Of a DNA stretch of 64,000 nt, positions 46,093 through 56,494 are shown one piece after another. The DNA is taken from contig NZ_CP042171.1 in the NCBI RefSeq assembly GCF_005938645.2, positions 2,108,001 to 2,172,000 on the forward strand. The letters run 5' to 3'. Source of the DNA: Pedobacter sp. KBS0701 (GTDB lineage Bacteria > Bacteroidota > Bacteroidia > Sphingobacteriales > Sphingobacteriaceae). A program made the position numbers and the translations under genes. Position 1 is the stretch's first letter, and the number at the start of each line of letters is the position of its first letter. Under the pieces are notes generated by a model. The model saw only the letters and a program-made list of their open reading frames with translations. It had not been told where the DNA came from and made no database searches.

Positions 46093-46899
46093 CTATTGTT
46101 TGCTATGCCAGCTTTGTACTTCAATCATCTTTTTTGCAAAGCGGTGCCCCAGGCTAGTTGCCGAAGGGCCATCGAAATGGGTACTATCTCCTTTATGAAC
46201 CAGGCCCTCAGAAGTTGCCAGGCCCGTAAATGGTATGTTTTGCGGTACTTTAGCAAGTTCGGCATTAATTAACGCGTATTGCGCTCTATAGCGGCCAAGT
46301 TCGCCCACAATAAAAGGTAAGTTTGGGTTGCCTACTTCTTTTCTAATGGATTTTATAAGCGTATCCAGTTGTGCCAGGTACAACCTGGCTTTCTCCTCTG
46401 AGCTGTTGGCTTCACCCTGATGCCAGAGTACACCTTTAACAACTCCACATTTCATGGCTTCCCTAATGCGAAGTAGGGCATCATCATAGGGATGGGTACT
46501 GGTAGACTTATCGAAAGCTCCCGGCTTCCATCGTTCTATTGAAGTTCCGCCAACGGCACATGGGATCAGACCGATCTTAACGTTAGCATTTGCGTTGGCC
46601 ATGTCTATTCCAAAGGCTAATCCGGGGCCTACACCATCTGCTTTGGGCTTATCAAAGTGCAGCGGGTTTCTGGCAGGTAGCCATTTATGATCCTTCGTGA
46701 ACGTAAAAACCCTCGGGTGGCCCTGTTTTTGAAATTCGGGTGTTATGATTCCCCTCCCAGCCATGTTCGACTGCCCAATGAGAATATAAAGTTCAAAATC
46801 AGTGTTCTGGGAAAAGCAATGGCCAGCTAGGAAAATGATGAAGCCCATGGCTAAAAATACTTTTCTTATAATATGATTGGTTATAGCTAGTGTGTACAT
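46093..46899 (-). CDS. Secreted SASA-family carbohydrate acetylesterase
   Basis: 268 residues from the chosen start at 46899 (signal IIRKVFLAMGFIIFLAGHCF). The family's four blocks are complete: LYILIGQSNMAGRG (nucleophile serine), IPCAVGGTSIERWKPG, GVLWHQGEAN and GDSTHFDGPSA (Asp/His). It removes acetyl groups from a glycan, in keeping with the lyase upstream. A longer start at 46938 would overlap the lyase gene by 17 bp and put 13 residues before the signal, so it is less likely. It is the last gene of the minus-strand locus; no terminator was recognised. Confidence 0.88.
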   Translation of the reverse strand: MYTLAITNHIIRKVFLAMGFIIFLAGHCFSQNTDFELYILIGQSNMAGRGIITPEFQKQGHPRVFTFTKDHKWLPARNPLHFDKPKADGVGPGLAFGIDMANANANVKIGLIPCAVGGTSIERWKPGAFDKSTSTHPYDDALLRIREAMKCGVVKGVLWHQGEANSSEEKARLYLAQLDTLIKSIRKEVGNPNLPFIVGELGRYRAQYALINAELAKVPQNIPFTGLATSEGLVHKGDSTHFDGPSATSLGHRFAKKMIEVQSWHSKQ

Positions 46900-46921
46900 A
46901 ATTCGATTTAACTTCCTGGGT

Positions 46922-48868
46922 TTAGTTTCTAATTTCAATTTGGTGCCAACCAGTTAGTTTTTTGCTTTTTCGTTTTAAGATTAGCCTACTCAAATTAGCG
47001 GGCCATGACGCTGCTAATCTTGCATCATCTATTTTTTTCAGTTCAACTTCAAAATCAAATACCTGTGGATCAAAAATTAACGATATGGTTTTTCCCTGAG
47101 GGTTTCTGATCTGGAGATTTCCTTTCGCTAAGGCCGATATAGTGCCGTTGATGAGAAAACTTAATGACGAACTTGTTCTAAATGCACTCAGCTTAAAATC
47201 TTCCCTCAATTTAATAACCTCTGTCTGATGCTCAAATATGAAAGCTCTCTTCCAGGTATCTACCTGTGCCTCTTTTGGGTAGGCCGTTGACAGTTCCATC
47301 GAAAGTTTGGTGACATCTCCTTTATTTTCAAAGGATACCTCTGTGGCCTGATAACTTTTTCCGGCCTCTTGCACTGCACCATTTATGGTTGGGCAATTAT
47401 GCCAATCAGACCTGGTGTTCCAAATTTTATACCGATCAGGTCCAAATGTCTGCTTGTTATATACGCCTACACCAGCATCAATAATCAGGGGGGTGCCGTC
47501 TTTGTAAACTATAAAGTTGCCGATATCGTTATGGTTATGGCTTTCTGCATTGTTGCCACCTTTCACGGCAAGAAACAGGCCTGTAGCGCTTCCTTCGTTC
47601 TGTCTGGCCGTAAGTACCTGAACATCATTTAGCCAGGCATATTTTAATTGAGGTGCCGCTGGATTAAGGGATTTGAATTCATCCCTTGCTGCTAAAGAAT
47701 TTACAAAGCCATTGATGTTACCGAGGTCAAAAGTCTGGTCGCCGTTATTTATTTTTCTGATGTATGCTGCATACTCCAACAGCTTTTTATCTTGATATAA
47801 TTTGCCAAACTTATAAACCTTCGTGGGATCCTGGGCGTTTGATGCAGTAGCATCGGCAAAATTTACATAATAATTTTGATCGATGTGGACCTTGTAAATG
47901 TAAGCACCTATCTGATGGATAAGTTCACTTTTAGAGAAATCTAACTGATGGTTGGAAAATACCGAAAGCAGGTCGATATAATCTATCAGCGCACCGCCAG
48001 CTATTCCCCAATAGGAGGGGCCTTCGTCACAGCCTCCGTCAGGGCTATACGAATTGAGGAAGATATCAACGCTTTTCATCGATTTTTCGATCATCGATTT
48101 CCGTCGGCTGGCATCATCTTCCGCTAATATGGCCGAACTGAGCACATTCGTATTGGTGAAAATATTCCAGTTGTTCATTTTTTTGCTGGTATGGAAACCC
48201 ATCCACCAAAAATCGTCCCTGTTAAGGTAGGGATCGAATATGCGCTTTTTTAATTCTGCATCAATTCTTTCATTTAATAGGGGATAAGAGACACTAAATT
48301 TATCTCCAAACAAATACTTCGCATACGATAAAATCATGCCGGTATGGCTTGCAAAGAGATCAATAACAGGCTCATTTACGTCGGGCAAACCGTTACCGGC
48401 CTTTTGGAGGCTCATGTGAGCAGGTAATGCCCAGGTACTTTCTTCGCAGATGAGTCCAAGTCCATTTACAATTTCATTTAAATATCTGCCATCATTGGCC
48501 ACCAGTTCTCCAATCATTAAAATGTTTAATTTGTTTCTACGGGCGAAGTAGTTATTCTCATAATTTACCCTGTTGCCTGTAGTTTTAAATTCATTAAACT
48601 CGCTTAAGGTTAATAATGTCCATGGCCTTTCTAAAGCAGCATCTGTGCCTGCAATAATTTGTTTCTTTGCATTGTCTGGCAAGGCATTAATTTGTGCCCT
48701 AAGCATTTCCTTATTGGTCTTTTTGATATGGTCAACAGCAGCGAATACCCCGGTGCTGTTTTTTGCCTGGTACAAACCGAAGATGTAGGAGCTGGTGTCC
48801 ACCTGGGCCATTACTCCATAATAATGGCATAAAACAAGGGCTAAAAAAAGCAATTTCTTAAAGGTCAT
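46922..48868 (-). CDS. Secreted heparinase II/III-family polysaccharide lyase-like protein
   Basis: 648 residues with signal peptide (LLFLALVLCHYYGVMAQ). An N-terminal helical toroid (about 30-380: NPYENNYFARRNKLNILM-like, GCDEGPSYWGIAGGALIDYI) is followed by the heparinase II/III beta-domain with NAESHNHNDIGNFIVYKDG, DAGVGVYNKQTF and TRSDWHNCPTI, including the conserved His-Asn and Asp-His pairs. Families PL12, PL15, PL17 and PL21 share this architecture and cleave uronic-acid-containing chains by beta-elimination; the exact one cannot be set here. It is 31 bp after the metallophosphoesterase gene, in the same operon. Confidence 0.82.
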   Translation of the reverse strand: MTFKKLLFLALVLCHYYGVMAQVDTSSYIFGLYQAKNSTGVFAAVDHIKKTNKEMLRAQINALPDNAKKQIIAGTDAALERPWTLLTLSEFNEFKTTGNRVNYENNYFARRNKLNILMIGELVANDGRYLNEIVNGLGLICEESTWALPAHMSLQKAGNGLPDVNEPVIDLFASHTGMILSYAKYLFGDKFSVSYPLLNERIDAELKKRIFDPYLNRDDFWWMGFHTSKKMNNWNIFTNTNVLSSAILAEDDASRRKSMIEKSMKSVDIFLNSYSPDGGCDEGPSYWGIAGGALIDYIDLLSVFSNHQLDFSKSELIHQIGAYIYKVHIDQNYYVNFADATASNAQDPTKVYKFGKLYQDKKLLEYAAYIRKINNGDQTFDLGNINGFVNSLAARDEFKSLNPAAPQLKYAWLNDVQVLTARQNEGSATGLFLAVKGGNNAESHNHNDIGNFIVYKDGTPLIIDAGVGVYNKQTFGPDRYKIWNTRSDWHNCPTINGAVQEAGKSYQATEVSFENKGDVTKLSMELSTAYPKEAQVDTWKRAFIFEHQTEVIKLREDFKLSAFRTSSSLSFLINGTISALAKGNLQIRNPQGKTISLIFDPQVFDFEVELKKIDDARLAASWPANLSRLILKRKSKKLTGWHQIEIRN

Positions 48869-48899
48869 AATTAGGTTAGTCGATTTTACTAAGCGTTGG

Positions 48900-50411
48900 T
48901 TAGTGCTTTAAATTAATACTTACTTTTTTAACGGTTCCGGCATTTACATCTGCATCAACATCAACAATGGTTAGCTTGCCGTTGTTGAATTGTTGGAAAA
49001 CACGGCCGCCAGAAACCAAATATGCGCCTTTTTTCATTACAAATCTTACCCTGCAGCCAGGAAGTTCGACTGGTAACTTATTTCCAATTACGGCAACATT
49101 ACTGGTGGCTAACCCAGCATTGTTAGACTTAAATGTGAGCGTTAAGTTCAGTTTAATCTTGTTATAGGCATCGGTAGGGTTGGAGCAGAAGCGTAGAGGG
49201 TCGGTATAAGTGAATTTTTCTCCATCAATGCGGATAATGCGGAAAAACCCAAGAATTTGTTCCCATCGGTGATTTTCGCCACTCCTGCACACTACTCCTG
49301 GTCTAATTCTAATGGTAGGTGTTTTGCCCAGCGTATCTACGTGGGGCGTGTGGATATGTCCATTTACAATTAAGCCAATTTTTTGTTCGTTGAGGAAGCC
49401 GGTGTCAGCCCGATCATGACGATGTTGTGCCATAATCCGCAACTGGCCAGGTCCGTTAAGAGCCAGGAAATTTCGAAGTATTTTGCCTTGCAGGCCCGAC
49501 ATCGGTTTTTTATTGGGAATGTCTTTCTCCTGATCTCCCAGATAGTCGTCGATAAACATAAACCTGGTGCCTGCATAGGCGAGTCCAGAAACCCTAATGC
49601 CGCATAAAGCATTCCATTGGGCAGCTTTAGCGGGATGGTCATCTTCATTCATCCCATAAAAATCGTGGTTTCCCGGAACCGAGAATACCGGAGCATTGAT
49701 ATATTGCACACCTCTGTAGCCTTGGGCACCCTCAAAATAGTTTCTGTATTTTTCTTCTATGGTGGGCAGTTTGGTGTATCCCTTAATAGTATCGCCACCC
49801 CAGCCGCGGGCATCCTTATTAAATCGGGTATAGTCATGGATCAGATCTCCGGTTACAATAACAAGGTCGGGTGAGATGATGTTGGCAACCGTAATAAACC
49901 GGTCCATTAGCTGCAGTTCTTCAGCAAAGCCATTATCGGCAGATCCAACCCAGTTACGGGAAATATGCGTATCGGTGATATGGATAAAGCTGTGCTTCGG
50001 AGAAAATTGCTTAACCAGTTTAACCGATCGTCGGGAAATTTCAACTTCTCCTGCGGCATAGACCATAAGGTCATACATATCTTGCGGACGGCCTTGCGGT
50101 ACAGTTACCCAGATCTTATTGTTGGTGTACATGGTGGTATAGGTATCGTATTCGAACCTCCCTTTGGATATTGAATCTATCTTTAACAAAACCCTGTTAT
50201 AAGGACCTTTGAGTACAATGGAATCAATTTGATGCTGGGCCTTATTATTGTACAGGATATGAAATTGTGTTCCCGTTTTTACGATGGCAGGCGAGGCCCG
50301 AAAAGGGTAGACGATTCCTCCCGCCGGGATAAAAACCTGAGCAAGCCCATTTTTGCTTACCAGCAAAAGGAAGGTAAAAAGTAAGTATATGCTAATTTTT
50401 AGTGTTCTCAT
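48900..50411 (-). CDS. Secreted calcineurin-like metallophosphoesterase
   Basis: 503 residues with signal peptide (IYLLFTFLLLVSKNGLAQ). The N-terminal 130 residues form a beta-sandwich. The catalytic domain carries the full set of metal motifs: HITDTHISRN (D, H), VTGDLIHDYTRF (GD), SVPGNHDFYGMNED (GNH), and the late IMAQHRHDR and VNGHIHTPH (GHxH). A C-terminal Ig-like segment follows. Hydrolyses phosphomonoesters or diesters in the periplasm or outside. Its ATG overlaps the stop of the DUF5017 gene by four bases. A phosphoesterase inside a SusCD-lyase operon is unusual and suggests a phosphorylated or phosphodiester-containing glycan. Confidence 0.85.
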   Translation of the reverse strand: MRTLKISIYLLFTFLLLVSKNGLAQVFIPAGGIVYPFRASPAIVKTGTQFHILYNNKAQHQIDSIVLKGPYNRVLLKIDSISKGRFEYDTYTTMYTNNKIWVTVPQGRPQDMYDLMVYAAGEVEISRRSVKLVKQFSPKHSFIHITDTHISRNWVGSADNGFAEELQLMDRFITVANIISPDLVIVTGDLIHDYTRFNKDARGWGGDTIKGYTKLPTIEEKYRNYFEGAQGYRGVQYINAPVFSVPGNHDFYGMNEDDHPAKAAQWNALCGIRVSGLAYAGTRFMFIDDYLGDQEKDIPNKKPMSGLQGKILRNFLALNGPGQLRIMAQHRHDRADTGFLNEQKIGLIVNGHIHTPHVDTLGKTPTIRIRPGVVCRSGENHRWEQILGFFRIIRIDGEKFTYTDPLRFCSNPTDAYNKIKLNLTLTFKSNNAGLATSNVAVIGNKLPVELPGCRVRFVMKKGAYLVSGGRVFQQFNNGKLTIVDVDADVNAGTVKKVSINLKH

Positions 50412-51346
50412 GGTACTATCGTAATTTCTATTTCCTTTAAAAGTTCTTTTTTGGAATTTATCCGGTTATTTGATGTGGCAAATACAGCTTTATAAACACC
50501 AGGTTTGGTGTAAATGTATTTGTAAACTGATGGCAGGGTTTCAGAAATGCCCTTGATTGGAATGCTTTTATCTGGCCCTAGTATAATTGTATTCAAATCT
50601 ACAGCTTTACTTACTGCCCAGAAGTCGGTTTCCACCAGTTTTCCTTCATTTGTAATGTTGCCACGGAAAACAATCTGTCCATTACTCTGCGTAATCGAAC
50701 TTCTGTTTGGCTCAATTATTGGCCCGGACTGTACCAGTGTCCAGGCTGCAGTTAATTGATCAATTGCTGCATTTTTTCCTAATTCTGTTACCGTATTAAG
50801 GGCCAAATCCCTAATGGTCCATGTCCTTTGCGTGCCGGTCGCCGCATCCTGAGGTTTTGTAACGTAACGAAATGCAACATATAAAGGTTTGGTTCTATCG
50901 GTAACCAGGGTTGATAAATCTAGTGTGCCGGAAGGAGCATATACAGCGTTTGCAGAACCTAAGGTGACTAAATCTGTAACGTTTTTAAAATTTCCTGCCC
51001 TTATAGATTCCATATCAAATTTTCCGTTAAAATCTGAAGATAGATATACACTAAGCTGATTCGCCTGGTTTCCATTCTGAACCCGTGACTGAAAAGAAAG
51101 AGAAATGGATTGAATATCTATTTTCCTTCCACCGATGAATGAATAATTGTTCAGGTACTCTCCAGAGTAAAAGGAAACAAAATCCGGATCGCCATCTAAC
51201 TTGAAAATAACCGTGTCGCCCAATTTAAAAGTGGTTTTATTAACGGTAGCGTTGAATTCAGGCATATCTACAGTCTCCTTTTTACAACCAAGGAAAAGCA
51301 GTACCAGTAGTATCGCAAGTTTTCCTGTTAAATATTTTGTTTTCAT
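50408..51346 (-). CDS. DUF5017-domain surface lipoprotein
   Basis: 312 residues: lipoprotein signal LAILLVLLFLGCKKE (anchor cysteine about 21), then the DUF5017 pattern FKLDGDPDFVSFYSGEYLNN, VYLSSDFNGKF, PLYVAFRYVTKP and DFWAVSKAVDLNTIILGPDK with a C-terminal Ig-like strand set ending GVYKAVFATSNN. DUF5017 proteins follow SusD genes in many Bacteroidota loci and are thought to be surface glycan-binding proteins; that is general knowledge, and the ligand is unknown. Spacing: 10 bp after the SusD gene, 4-bp overlap with the next gene. Confidence 0.85.
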   Translation of the reverse strand: MKTKYLTGKLAILLVLLFLGCKKETVDMPEFNATVNKTTFKLGDTVIFKLDGDPDFVSFYSGEYLNNYSFIGGRKIDIQSISLSFQSRVQNGNQANQLSVYLSSDFNGKFDMESIRAGNFKNVTDLVTLGSANAVYAPSGTLDLSTLVTDRTKPLYVAFRYVTKPQDAATGTQRTWTIRDLALNTVTELGKNAAIDQLTAAWTLVQSGPIIEPNRSSITQSNGQIVFRGNITNEGKLVETDFWAVSKAVDLNTIILGPDKSIPIKGISETLPSVYKYIYTKPGVYKAVFATSNNRINSKKELLKEIEITIVP

Positions 51347-51356
51347 GTCCTTTTAT

Positions 51357-52916
51357 TTAATATCCTGGATTTTGTCTCATTAAACTATTTAAACTTAACT
51401 CTAGTGTTGGAATAGGCAATAGCAGATTACGGGCTTTTACATTGGTGTAACCCGTTGCACCATACTGAAGATTGGTAGGCGCATTGTTTAGGATGTCATT
51501 TTCTACATCCTTCATCACGTTGATAAATATTCCCCATCTAATCAAATCGAATTTGCGAAGTGCTTCATAGCACAGTTCTCTGGAACGTTCATCCTGGATT
51601 ATTGCGCGAAATTTATCTTTATTAGGAGCATCTACGGCAGTAAAGTTTCTCGCTTTAGCCCTGGTTCTTACTTCATTTAATGCATCAAACGCTAATTTGG
51701 TCGGTCCGTTCACTTCATTTTCAGCCTCAGCGTACATTAGCAATACATCGGCATAACGCAATAGCGGAAAGTTTGTTGGTCCGAAATCGGGATTTCTTTG
51801 AACCGCTATTTCATCCTGGATCCGCCACTTTCCGGTATCTCTGGCGTAGATATCTGTTGGCAGAAATGCTAAAGTATCTGCTAAATTGCCACTAGTGATT
51901 ACCGGAAAATAATAGGTTGCGATATTTCTATTTTTACGAACATCATGGGCATCATCATATTTGCGGTACAATACTGCAGTTGCACCCACTTCGGCATAGC
52001 CATATAATTGAGGAGATGTATTACGCACCGATAGCTTTTTAGCAAAACCACCACCCGGATAGATTGGATTTGACAATCCATTTCCTACAACTTCAACCTC
52101 CCATAAATTCTCGTTAATATCATATTTATCCTGTGCATGATTAATGAAAATTTGCGCGTAATCAGGATTTAATTTGTGTACACCCGATTTAATAACCATC
52201 TCCGACCATTTTCTGGCCTCCTCAAACTTCGACACATCATTTAAAGGCGCGCCGGCCATTTTTAGGCAAACTCTTGCCAGGATGCCTTGAACAGCTGTTT
52301 TGCTCACCCTTCCGGAAAATCCATAATCTTTGATGTTACCTACCAAACCTTCTGCCGTGATCATATCGCCCAGGATCTGGGCATATACCTCTTTTTGTGG
52401 CGTACGGGCATGATCTACTTCTAATCCGGAAAGGGTAGGCGTCAGGATCAATGGTACATCGCCCCAATTGTGTACCAACTGGAAATAAAAGAATGCGCGC
52501 AAAAACAAGGCTTCACCTTTAATTCTCCCTCTAAGCGTTTCATCCATTACAGGCTTATTGATATTAGCCAACAACAAATTAGCGGAGTTAATTCCAGTAT
52601 ATAAAGAACTCCAGGTAGTGGTAATGGTGTTATTAGAACCATCGGCATTATAAACAATCGGATCTATCTTAGCTGCTGATCTTTTATAAAATGCCTCATC
52701 GCTGCCAAAGGCCAAATCAAAAACCAGGTTTCTACCATATACACCTCTGTTATTAAGTTGGCTATAGATACCTGTAAGTGCCTTGTCGAGGTCGCCAGCA
52801 GACAAGAAATAGGTTTCTGGGGTGGTAAAGTCTTTAGGTGCTACATCAAGGTATTTTTCACAGGATGTTACCGTTAACATGATGATGAGCAGAGGGAATA
52901 AATATTGTATTTTCAT
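51357..52916 (-). CDS. SusD/RagB-family nutrient-binding lipoprotein
   Basis: 519 residues: signal LFPLLIIMLTVTSCEKYLDV (anchor cysteine about 19), then KGEALFLRAFFYFQLVHNWG, GILARVCLKMAGAPLNDVSK, PLLRYADVLLMYAEAENEVN, DERSRELCYEALRKFDLIRWG and the end LPIPTLELSLNSLMRQNPGY. Works with the SusC encoded nine bases upstream. Full length, no oddity. Confidence 0.93.
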   Translation of the reverse strand: MKIQYLFPLLIIMLTVTSCEKYLDVAPKDFTTPETYFLSAGDLDKALTGIYSQLNNRGVYGRNLVFDLAFGSDEAFYKRSAAKIDPIVYNADGSNNTITTTWSSLYTGINSANLLLANINKPVMDETLRGRIKGEALFLRAFFYFQLVHNWGDVPLILTPTLSGLEVDHARTPQKEVYAQILGDMITAEGLVGNIKDYGFSGRVSKTAVQGILARVCLKMAGAPLNDVSKFEEARKWSEMVIKSGVHKLNPDYAQIFINHAQDKYDINENLWEVEVVGNGLSNPIYPGGGFAKKLSVRNTSPQLYGYAEVGATAVLYRKYDDAHDVRKNRNIATYYFPVITSGNLADTLAFLPTDIYARDTGKWRIQDEIAVQRNPDFGPTNFPLLRYADVLLMYAEAENEVNGPTKLAFDALNEVRTRAKARNFTAVDAPNKDKFRAIIQDERSRELCYEALRKFDLIRWGIFINVMKDVENDILNNAPTNLQYGATGYTNVKARNLLLPIPTLELSLNSLMRQNPGY

Positions 52917-52925
52917 AACTGATAA

Positions 52926-55900
52926 TTAAAAAGTAAGGTTTGCACCAAATGTTATTGTTCTGGCACGTGGATAAACAGACCAGTCGAATCCTGGTGTCAG
53001 GGCAGAGTTATAGGCCGAAACCTCAGGATCATATCCCTGATATTTGGTCCAGGTATACAAATTCTGTGCTGACAAATTAAACCTTAAGGATTTTACTCCT
53101 ATAGATTTCATTAATTTAGCAGGCAGCTGATAACCGAGGGAAACTGTTTTCAAACGTAAAAAAGAGGCATCTTCAATCACTCTGCTGGAGTAGGCATTCG
53201 GGCCATATCCACCTGTTCTATAATAAGTATTGTTTGGGTTTTCCGGCGTCCACCGGTTGGCATAAGTTGCAAACATGTTTTGCGACGAACGGCCAAAACC
53301 TTCAAATACGATTCTATTTGCATTCAATACTTCATTTCCGTAAGAAAATTGGAAGAATACGTTCAGATCGAAACCTTTGTACGTAAAATTATTAGAAAAA
53401 CCGCCGATGAAATCAGGGTTGGGATTACCAATTACGGTATAATCACTTGTATTGGCAATTCCATCGCCATTAAGGTCGCGGTATTTGATATCGCCTGGTT
53501 GAATATCTTCGCGGTCGTTACCATTTGATGCGATTTCGGGTTTGAGCAGGTATTTTCCTGAAGGAAGTTTATTAAAATCTGCATATTGATAATTACCTTC
53601 CCAAATTAATCCATAAAACATGCCTATGGGTTCTCCAATTTTAGCCATATAGGCTGGCAAATTCCTATAGTTTGTATCCCAGTTAATTTGGCTAACCAAT
53701 GCTGTTTGATTTTGCGTTAGTGCAAGTACCTCATTACGGTTAAATGCGATGTTGAAGTTACTAGACCAGCTGAATGTTTTATTCCTGATATTTGACGCTT
53801 CTAAAGTAAACTCCAGGCCCCTGTTTCCTACACTACCAATGTTCTTAAAAGAACGATCAAAACCTAGTGAAGGCGGCAGGGTCGCATTGAGTAATAGGTC
53901 TTTAGTGGTTTTTTTATAGGCATCTACATTTAAGTTTACACGATCTTTAAAAAAAGATAACTCCAAACCTAAATCTGTTTGAATAGTGGTTTCCCATTTC
54001 AATTTATTATTGCCTAAATCTGTTGCAATCACTCCTCTTGATATTCCATTGTTAAAGGGATAGATTCCGGAGATAGACTGGAAAAGCGTAGACATATAAG
54101 CAAAATCACTTACCCTGTTATTACCAGTTGCACCTATTGTTGCTCTTAATTTTGCATCCGAAATAAATTTCAATGGTTTCATAAATTTCTCCTTACTAAA
54201 GCGCCACGCAATCCCACCTGACGGAAAATATCCGGTTTTATTCCCTTTGGAAAACTTAGAAGAAGCATCTGCCCGCATAGATAGGGTTGCTAAGTATTTA
54301 GATCCATAATTATACTGAACCCTGGATAAAAACGAAATAAGCGTATTATCGGTAGCGCTTGATGAAATGCTGTTTGGTACCCCTTCGTCTAAACCATAAA
54401 CCCCAAGAGCTTCGTTTGGAATAAAGTTAGCCGTTGCACCAAAACCACTGGCACTTCTGCCTGAGATTTCAAATACACCAATTGCATTTAACTGATGATA
54501 TTTTCCAAATTTCTTATCATAAGTAACCTGATTCGTGTTGACATAATTATTTACTTCAGAAAATGAAACTGAGCCGCTCACTCCACTTGCCTGGCCTTGT
54601 GGAGTTAAGGGACTTCCGGCACGTGTACCGGAACCGTCGAACGAATTTAACCTTGTCATTTCACGTGTGATACTTCCACCTACCTTAAACTTAAAATCGT
54701 TTAAGGTGTACTCTCCGTATGCATTGGCACTTAGTGAACTTCCGATCCTGTCGCGGAGCATATTTTCATAGTTCTTAAGGGGATTAAACCGCTTATCATT
54801 CACAATATCAACAGAAAGATCAATGTCTTCTTCTCCGACATCAACTCCCGGGTTTCCATTTACAGGTCTATATCCCCATACACTATACATCAATGCTTCA
54901 GATAAAAATGAACCTGAACCTGGAATAGGTGAACTGCCGAATTGCTTATTATGGCTATAATTGATGTTCCCCGCCAGCATGAACTTATCAGAAACGCTCT
55001 GGGTTATGCGCATACGTCCCTGGTAACGCTGGTAACCTGAAGTCACCAAAACTCCCTCCTGATCTAAATAGTTGCCTGAAAATGCATATTTGGTACCCTT
55101 TGTTCCACCGCTGATGGACAAACTGTGGTTTTGTTGTGCTGCACTCCTAAACATACGGTCTTGCCAATTTACAGCCTCTACATTACGATAAGACTCAAGA
55201 GAAGGACGATCTGCATTAATATATAATAAAGGAGCGAGATCTGGTATCCTTTCGAAGGAATACTTTACGAATTCGTAAGCATCAAATACCTCCATGCGCT
55301 GAATAACCTTTTGAGCACCATAACTGCCATCGTAAGCGATCACCGCAGTTCCCTCTTTACCAGATTTGGTGGTGATAATAATTACTCCATTGGAACCCCT
55401 GGCGCCATAAATTGCCGTAGCCGCGGCATCTTTTAGTGTTTCAATCGATTCAATATCATTTGGATTGATATTGTTGTTATTTGGATTTTCGATTGCAAAA
55501 CCATCAATTACATAAAGTGGGGCATTTGTGCCTGTAATTGAATTTGCTCCGCGAATAATAATATTGATGTTCGACCCAGGCTGGCCGTCAACTGAGGTTA
55601 CCTGAACACCTGCAATACGACCGGCCAAAGCTTCTTCGAAAGACCTTACTGGTGCTTTGTTCATGTCGGCCACATTCGCTGATCCAACAGATCCTACTAA
55701 ATCTCTTTTTGCAACAGTACCGTAACCGATTACTATCATTTCATCCAGTTGTGAAACACTTTCCCTCAGCCTTACATCAATTATTTTTCTACCTGAGACG
55801 GCAATTTCCCTGGTATCATAGCCAATGGATTTGAAGATCAATATATCGTTATCATTAGGTACTTTTATCGTGTAAATTCCAGCGTTATCTGTCACCACAG

Positions 55901-56369
55901 CAAGAGCAGTTCCTTTCAATTGTACAATCGCCCCTGGTACCGGGCGGCCTGTGGTGTCTGTTACAGTTCCCCTGACTTCAATGGCTAATGACGGCGCCAC
56001 TTTCTTTTCTTTAATGATTACTGTTTTTTCTTCGATGATGAAGATAAAGGGTTGTCCTGAGAGACAGCTTTCCAGTGCATCGGTTAGCGACACATTTTTG
56101 ATGTTCACATCAATTGGCCTGGCCTTCTCCAACATTTGAATGTTGTATATAAAATGATATCCGGTTTGTTTCCTAATGTCGGCCAGGATTGTGGCTATCG
56201 ATGCCTGTTTAAGGGAAAGGCTTACCCGCTGTGCGAAACTAGCAGCTGAAACGTGCAATAGAAAGGCGATTAGGAAAAGGATTGTTAATTTAATGCGCAT
56301 AACCCACTGTGTTTTATAGAGCTTTGAGGTACCTGATAAAGCAGGATTGTTTCGTATGTAAAAATTCAT
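52926..56369 (-). CDS. SusC-type TonB-dependent receptor with STN domain
   Basis: 1147 residues. A leader of about 23 residues (MNFYIRNNPALSGTSKLYKT) precedes the signal RIKLTILFLIAFLLHVSAAS; this long start is frequent in Pedobacter SusC proteins, but a start at 56300 is possible. STN domain about 50-115 (ASIATILADIRKQTGYHFIY), carboxypeptidase-D-like domain about 133-205, plug (DEMIVIGYGTVAKRDLVGSV, NDIESIETLKDAAATAIYGA with RGSNGVIIITTK) and barrel to FGANLTF. Signals through the FecR encoded 125 bp upstream and imports with the SusD encoded nine bases downstream. Confidence 0.93.
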   Translation of the reverse strand: MNFYIRNNPALSGTSKLYKTQWVMRIKLTILFLIAFLLHVSAASFAQRVSLSLKQASIATILADIRKQTGYHFIYNIQMLEKARPIDVNIKNVSLTDALESCLSGQPFIFIIEEKTVIIKEKKVAPSLAIEVRGTVTDTTGRPVPGAIVQLKGTALAVVTDNAGIYTIKVPNDNDILIFKSIGYDTREIAVSGRKIIDVRLRESVSQLDEMIVIGYGTVAKRDLVGSVGSANVADMNKAPVRSFEEALAGRIAGVQVTSVDGQPGSNINIIIRGANSITGTNAPLYVIDGFAIENPNNNNINPNDIESIETLKDAAATAIYGARGSNGVIIITTKSGKEGTAVIAYDGSYGAQKVIQRMEVFDAYEFVKYSFERIPDLAPLLYINADRPSLESYRNVEAVNWQDRMFRSAAQQNHSLSISGGTKGTKYAFSGNYLDQEGVLVTSGYQRYQGRMRITQSVSDKFMLAGNINYSHNKQFGSSPIPGSGSFLSEALMYSVWGYRPVNGNPGVDVGEEDIDLSVDIVNDKRFNPLKNYENMLRDRIGSSLSANAYGEYTLNDFKFKVGGSITREMTRLNSFDGSGTRAGSPLTPQGQASGVSGSVSFSEVNNYVNTNQVTYDKKFGKYHQLNAIGVFEISGRSASGFGATANFIPNEALGVYGLDEGVPNSISSSATDNTLISFLSRVQYNYGSKYLATLSMRADASSKFSKGNKTGYFPSGGIAWRFSKEKFMKPLKFISDAKLRATIGATGNNRVSDFAYMSTLFQSISGIYPFNNGISRGVIATDLGNNKLKWETTIQTDLGLELSFFKDRVNLNVDAYKKTTKDLLLNATLPPSLGFDRSFKNIGSVGNRGLEFTLEASNIRNKTFSWSSNFNIAFNRNEVLALTQNQTALVSQINWDTNYRNLPAYMAKIGEPIGMFYGLIWEGNYQYADFNKLPSGKYLLKPEIASNGNDREDIQPGDIKYRDLNGDGIANTSDYTVIGNPNPDFIGGFSNNFTYKGFDLNVFFQFSYGNEVLNANRIVFEGFGRSSQNMFATYANRWTPENPNNTYYRTGGYGPNAYSSRVIEDASFLRLKTVSLGYQLPAKLMKSIGVKSLRFNLSAQNLYTWTKYQGYDPEVSAYNSALTPGFDWSVYPRARTITFGANLTF

Positions 56370-56494
56370 ACATTTGATATGTTTTGTTTGGTTTGAATTT
56401 GTTATGATGGCAATATTTAAGGCTTTCCAAAGCGATTGGCCAGGAGTGTTCGAAGCACTTCTGGTTTTTTTGGCTTAGCCGGTCGATTGTAATG

